A stretch of 64,000 nt of DNA from Pseudoflavonifractor phocaeensis (GTDB taxonomy: Bacteria; Bacillota; Clostridia; Oscillospirales; Oscillospiraceae), in the NCBI RefSeq assembly GCF_021531375.1, contig NZ_JADYTU010000003.1:47317-111316 (forward strand), in the 5' to 3' direction. The notes below the pieces were generated by a model. That model saw nothing but the letters and a program-made list of their open reading frames with translations, was not told the DNA's origin and searched no databases. Position 1 is the stretch's first letter. The number at the start of each line of letters is the position of its first letter. Below, in pieces: positions 60,327 through 64,000 of this stretch. The translations under genes were made by a program, and so were the position numbers.

Positions 60327-62411
60327 TCACTCCTGGGCGGCCTTTTTGGTCTTGGCGCTCTTCTTGGCAGGCGCTTTTTCCGCCTTCGCCTTGGGCGCGG
60401 CAGCCTTTTTCGCCTTGGGCGCGGCGGCTTTCTTGGCCTTTGCGGGAGCCTTGGCCGGCGCGGCGGCGGCCTTGTCCGCCTTGGGCTTGCGGATAGGGTT
60501 CTTCCGGATGCAGCGGTAGATCATGGCCGACATGGGAGGCAGGTCGATGACCATAGACTGCTGCTGGTCGTGGCAGGGGACCTTTTCCGTCTTGATGGGG
60601 GCGGTGTCGCCCAGGCCCTGGCCGCCGAACTCGGCGGAGTCGGTGTTCAGGATGGGGGCCCAGGTGCCGCCGAAGGGGGCGCCCACCCGGTAGCCCTTCC
60701 GGTGCTCGGGGGAGAAGTTGCAGACCACGATCAGAGGCTTGCCAGCCTTGTCCCAGCGCAGGAAGGCCACGGTGTTGGCGTTGTTGTCGTCGGCGCACAG
60801 CCACTGGAAGCCCTGCCAGGAGTTGTCCTGCTCCCAGAGGGCGGGCTGCTCCAGATAGAGGGCGTTCATGGTCTTGAAGAAGGTCTGGGTCTGGCGGTGG
60901 GGCTCGTACTGGAGCAGGTGCCAGTCCAGAGAATATTCAAAGTGCCACTCGTTCCACTGGCCCAGCTCGGCGCCCATAAAGGTGAGCTTTTTGCCAGGGT
61001 GGGTCATCATATAAGTATAGAAGGCGCGCACGCCGGCAAACTTCATGGGGTTGTCACCGGGCATTTTGCCGAAGAAGGAGCCCTTCATGTGGACGACCTC
61101 GTCGTGGGACAGAGGCAGGATGTAGTTCTCCGAGAAGGCGTACATCAGGGAGAAGGTGATGTCCCGGTGGTTGAACTGGCGGAAGTAGGGGTCCATCTTG
61201 ATGTAGTGGCAGATGTCGTTCATCCAGCCCATGTTCCACTTGAAGTTGAAGCCCAGACCGCCGTCGCTCACCGGGTAGGTGACCTTGGGCCAAGCGGTGG
61301 ATTCCTCGGCGATCATCAGTACGTCGGGGTGGCGGGAGAAGATGGCGGTATTCAGCTTCTGGAGGAACTCGATGGCCTCCAGATTCTCGTGGCCGCCGTT
61401 CACGTTGGGCATCCAGGCCCCGTCCTGCCGGCCATAGTCCAGATACAGCATGGAGGACACGGCGTCCACCCGCAGGCCGTCCATATGGTATTCCTCCAGC
61501 CAGAACATGGCGGAAGAGAACAGGAAGGAACGGACCTCGTTGCGTCCGTAATCAAAGACGTTGGTGCCCCAGTCGGCGTGCTCGCCCTTCCGGGGATCGG
61601 CGTACTCATAGGTGGGGGTGCCGTCGAAGTTGTACAGGCCGAAGGCGTCCCGGGGGAAGTGGGCGGGGACCCAGTCCATAATGACGCCGATACCGGCCTG
61701 GTGGAGCTGGTCGATGAGGTACTTCAAGTCATCGGGGGTGCCGAAACGGCTGGTGGCGGCGAAGTAGCCGGTACACTGATACCCCCAGGAGGCGTCCAGA
61801 GGATGCTCGGTGACGGGGAGCAGCTCCACATGGGTGAAGCCCATCTCCTTCACATAGGGAACTAAGTAGGAGGCGGTGTCCCGGTAGCTGAGGAACTCAC
61901 CCTCGCCGGTGCGCCGCCAGGAGCCCAGGTGGCACTCGTAGATGTTCATGGGGTTGGTGTAGGGGACCTGCTTGGAGCGGTACTCCATCCAGCTCTGGTC
62001 GCCCCACTGGTAGCCGGTATCCAGATCGTAGATCTTGCTGGATACGTTGGGACGGGTGGCGGCGTGGAACGCGTAGGGGTCGGCTTTGCCCACGAAAGAT
62101 CCGTCCGCTTTGTGGACGGCGTACTGGTAGGCGTCATAGCGCTCCAGACCGGGGACAAAGGCCTCCCAGATCCCGCCTTCCAGCTTGTTCATGGGGGTGG
62201 CGTTGGCGTCCCAGTTGTTGAAATCGCCGATGATGGAAACTAAGGGGGCGTTAGGCGCCCATACCCGGAAGAGATACCCCTCGGTCCCGTTTTCATCCTT
62301 GGCGGGATGGGCGCCGAAACAGCGCCAGGCATGGGTGGAACGGCCTTCGGAGAAGGCTTCCAGCTCAAAAAACAGGTCGTGAGAGGAGAGATTTTCCTGA
62401 AATTTGGACAA
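60327..62411 (-). CDS. glgB: 1,4-alpha-glucan branching enzyme with a Lys/Ala/Pro-rich C-terminal tail
   Basis: The 694-residue protein starts at TTG 62411, with AGAGGTG 6 bases upstream; longer in-frame starts overlap the promoter. It has a CBM48 domain (YLFRVWAPNAPLVSIIGDFN) and a GH13 core: the nucleophile in DGLRVDAVSSMLY, the acid in LMIAEESTAWP and LPLSHDEVVHMKG. A C-terminal beta domain follows. The last 55 or so residues form a histone-like tail of repeated AAAPKAKK/APAK units, which branching enzymes usually lack. It places alpha-1,6 branches in glycogen and opens the operon. Confidence 0.93.
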   Translation of the reverse strand: MSKFQENLSSHDLFFELEAFSEGRSTHAWRCFGAHPAKDENGTEGYLFRVWAPNAPLVSIIGDFNNWDANATPMNKLEGGIWEAFVPGLERYDAYQYAVHKADGSFVGKADPYAFHAATRPNVSSKIYDLDTGYQWGDQSWMEYRSKQVPYTNPMNIYECHLGSWRRTGEGEFLSYRDTASYLVPYVKEMGFTHVELLPVTEHPLDASWGYQCTGYFAATSRFGTPDDLKYLIDQLHQAGIGVIMDWVPAHFPRDAFGLYNFDGTPTYEYADPRKGEHADWGTNVFDYGRNEVRSFLFSSAMFWLEEYHMDGLRVDAVSSMLYLDYGRQDGAWMPNVNGGHENLEAIEFLQKLNTAIFSRHPDVLMIAEESTAWPKVTYPVSDGGLGFNFKWNMGWMNDICHYIKMDPYFRQFNHRDITFSLMYAFSENYILPLSHDEVVHMKGSFFGKMPGDNPMKFAGVRAFYTYMMTHPGKKLTFMGAELGQWNEWHFEYSLDWHLLQYEPHRQTQTFFKTMNALYLEQPALWEQDNSWQGFQWLCADDNNANTVAFLRWDKAGKPLIVVCNFSPEHRKGYRVGAPFGGTWAPILNTDSAEFGGQGLGDTAPIKTEKVPCHDQQQSMVIDLPPMSAMIYRCIRKNPIRKPKADKAAAAPAKAPAKAKKAAAPKAKKAAAPKAKAEKAPAKKSAKTKKAAQE

Positions 62412-62498
62412 AGTGATCACCTCTGCTATGAGATAATACCAGGAATTGGGATAAAAAGCACAATTGACCATCAAAACAATCCCTGGATATTTATATAA

Positions 62499-62527
62499 AT
62501 TATACAACAAGCCTTTTGCGCAGTCAA
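62499..62527 (-). promoter_or_regulatory. sigma-A promoter of the glycogen operon
   Basis: On the minus strand TTGACT (62522-62527), a 17-base spacer and perfect TATAAT (62499-62504) lie about 88 bases before the glgB TTG. Confidence 0.8.
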
Positions 62528-62587
62528 GTTAAATAGAGGGAAACATCCTTTTTACGAGAATAAACAGGGAAATTGAGTAAATATGTA

Positions 62588-62606
62588 CCCGCCGGAAAAC
62601 GGCGGG
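62588..62606 (-). terminator. possible terminator of the carboxypeptidase gene
   Basis: CCCGCCG/CGGCGGG forms a 7-base-pair stem directly after the stop codon. The tail on the minus strand (TACATATTT) is only partly T-rich. Confidence 0.45.
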
Positions 62607-62607
62607 A

Positions 62608-63756
62608 TCAGTCTGCCATGAGCAGCTGCCGGAGCATCCGGCCGAAAATACCGGGGACGGTGAGCCGGTCCACCTGCTGGGCAGAGACGATGGGGACGGT
62701 ATCTCGAAGCTCTCCGTCCACATAGACCTCCAGTTGTCCCAGAGTCTGGCCCTGGTCCACCGGGGCCTCCACGTCCTCCGCGATGGTCAGGTTGGTGGTC
62801 ACCGTGCCTTCTTCCCCGCGGCGAACCAGTAGGCGGCAGTCCCGCTGGAGATGGGGCTGGACCTGGGAGACGGAACCCAGCAGGACCTCCACCGGGGCCA
62901 GAGGGGCCTCAGGGTAGACGTTGACCAGAGCGTAGTTGGCAAAGCCATAGTCCAGAAGGGCTTTGGCGTCCTCAAACCGCTCCGGACTGGTAGGAGATTT
63001 CATGACGACAGCGATGAGCTCCATGCCGTCCCGCTCGGCAGTGGCCGAGATACAGAAGCCGGCGCCGTCGGTGGAGCCAGTCTTCAGACCGGTGGTCCCC
63101 TGGTAGAACCGGACCAGACGGTTGGTGTTGGTCAGGCCGAAGGCCCCGTCCCGAATGGAGTCCATCCAGATGGTGGTGTACTGGCGGATGTCAGGATGGT
63201 TCAGAATCAGTTCCCGGGACATCAGGGCGATGTCGTAGGCGGAGGTCATATGGCCCTGAGCGGGCAGGCCAGTGCAGTTGAGGAACGTGGTGTCCGCCAT
63301 GCCCAGTTCCTGGGCCCGCTGGTTCATCTGGGTGACAAAGGCGGTCTCGCTGCCTGCCAGGTGCTCTGCCAGGGCCACGGCGCAGTCGTTGCCCGACACC
63401 ACGGTGACACATTTTATCATCTCAGAGACGGGCAGTTGCTCCCCCTCCTTCAGATAGACCTGGGAACCGCCCGTTCCGGCGGCGTGGGTGGAGACGGTGA
63501 CCATGTCATCCAGGGAGATCCGCCCGCTGTCCACCGCCTCCATCACCAGCAGCAGGGTCATGACCTTGGTGACGCTGGCGGGCTCCAGCTTGGCGTGGGC
63601 GTCCTGCTCGTACAGGACGGTCCCCGTCTCCTTTTCCATCAGAATGGAGGAGGCGCAGGATAGGGACAGATCGCCGTTCTCCCCCGCGGCGAACGAGGAC
63701 GGCATGGCGGCGGCCAGCATCAGAACCGCCAGAAACACAGCGGAAAGTCGCTTCAT
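62608..63756 (-). CDS. D-alanyl-D-alanine carboxypeptidase (penicillin-binding protein 5/DacF type)
   Basis: The 382-residue protein starts at 63756 with AGGAGG 8 bases upstream; the in-frame start at 63780 precedes that site. It has a signal peptide (about 1-24), the peptidase S11 domain with Ser61-x-x-Lys64 (SVTK), SGN at 121-123 and KTG at 224-226, then the PBP5_C beta domain and a short amphipathic C-terminus. It trims the terminal D-Ala from peptidoglycan pentapeptides outside the membrane. DacF is a sporulation-linked member of this family, but sequence alone does not tell vegetative from forespore use. Confidence 0.93.
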   Translation of the reverse strand: MKRLSAVFLAVLMLAAAMPSSFAAGENGDLSLSCASSILMEKETGTVLYEQDAHAKLEPASVTKVMTLLLVMEAVDSGRISLDDMVTVSTHAAGTGGSQVYLKEGEQLPVSEMIKCVTVVSGNDCAVALAEHLAGSETAFVTQMNQRAQELGMADTTFLNCTGLPAQGHMTSAYDIALMSRELILNHPDIRQYTTIWMDSIRDGAFGLTNTNRLVRFYQGTTGLKTGSTDGAGFCISATAERDGMELIAVVMKSPTSPERFEDAKALLDYGFANYALVNVYPEAPLAPVEVLLGSVSQVQPHLQRDCRLLVRRGEEGTVTTNLTIAEDVEAPVDQGQTLGQLEVYVDGELRDTVPIVSAQQVDRLTVPGIFGRMLRQLLMAD

Positions 63757-64000
63757 AAAGGGTTCCTCCTGATCCATCATTTGTCGGTATGGTCAGGATG
63801 TGGAGCGGGACGGCGTTCTATGCGGAACAAAAAACGGTATTTTTTTCTGGACACGCTCTCCCATACCATAATCCATCTGCGCCGTGAGATATGCCGAAAG
63901 CGGGCGAATGAGGGACGATAAATTTTCGTTTATGGATGTATTATGGGGCGTCGGGGACGCCGCCCCCTACGCACGGTTTACAATATGGCTTCGTAGGGGG
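63757..64000. repeat. intergenic region ending in a GC-rich repeat-like sequence
   Basis: No gene is visible. The last 65 bases hold GGGGCGTCGGGGACGCCGCCCC (a short hairpin) followed by CTACGCACGG and later CGTAGGGGG at the window edge. Inverted GTAGGGG/CCCCTAC ends around a GC hairpin are common among the dispersed intergenic repeats of this bacterial group. The unit is cut off here, so copy number and boundaries cannot be judged. Confidence 0.35.

Noticed and set aside
1..64000. tRNA or rRNA genes, CRISPR arrays, insertion-sequence transposases
   Set aside because: Reading both strands showed no cloverleaf with a GTTCRANTC arm, no spaced direct repeats and no DDE or IS200-type transposase. 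The only recombinase is the serine enzyme at 23515.

Overview
The window is about 60% GC and looks chromosomal, from a gut-type member of the Clostridia. The family Oscillospiraceae (the Flavonifractor/Lawsonibacter neighbourhood) is my best guess. This rests on the GlgC/GlgD pair, the many Shine-Dalgarno-led genes with GTG or TTG starts, the PdaB-like deacetylase and the large serine recombinase. No rRNA, tRNA or CRISPR array was seen.

Left flank (1-22.7 kb). A truncated hypothetical gene runs off the edge, followed by a zinc-ribbon/BIG2/SH3 envelope protein. ilvD stands divergent from a FadR-type regulator, with matching operator-like sites at the ilvD promoter. Next come a small holin cassette and an XRE regulator. 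A long operon encodes a DppBCDF-type transporter (its binding-protein gene carries a frameshift and an in-frame amber stop), an FAD protein and a YhcH protein. A minus-strand sugar block follows (lyxose-isomerase-like, GntR/UTRA, FrlB-like SIS protein). A truncated hyuB is joined back to back to a truncated abgB-like amidohydrolase. A TrpXYZ-type ABC operon closes the flank.

Central element (23358-50383, about 27.0 kb). This is the main discovery. A PdaB-like polysaccharide deacetylase gene is split into a C-terminal part (22787-23364) and an N-terminal part (50378-50570), both on the minus strand. The halves are separated by a block that starts with a complete large serine recombinase. The two junctions share ATTRCCCCAGG, and recombination there restores an intact 254-codon frame. 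The cargo is a surface-polysaccharide locus. It has a five-enzyme set matching the WbpA/B/E/D/I route to UDP-ManNAc(3NAc)A, a CapD/WbpM-type dehydratase, a priming transferase, three glycosyltransferases, two Wzy-like polymerases/ligases and a Wzx flippase. A phage tail-fibre-like module, a nitrilase-family amidase, a ParB-like/BMP fusion with a phosphoesterase, and a VanZ-family membrane protein are also carried. The layout resembles skin-type elements that interrupt sporulation or cell-wall genes.

Right flank (50.6-64 kb). A three-gene esterase/esterase/ATP-grasp operon is followed by the glycogen operon on the minus strand (glgB-glgC-glgD-glgA-glgP, with a good sigma-A promoter before glgB) and a D-Ala-D-Ala carboxypeptidase. 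The window ends in a GC-rich intergenic repeat-like sequence.
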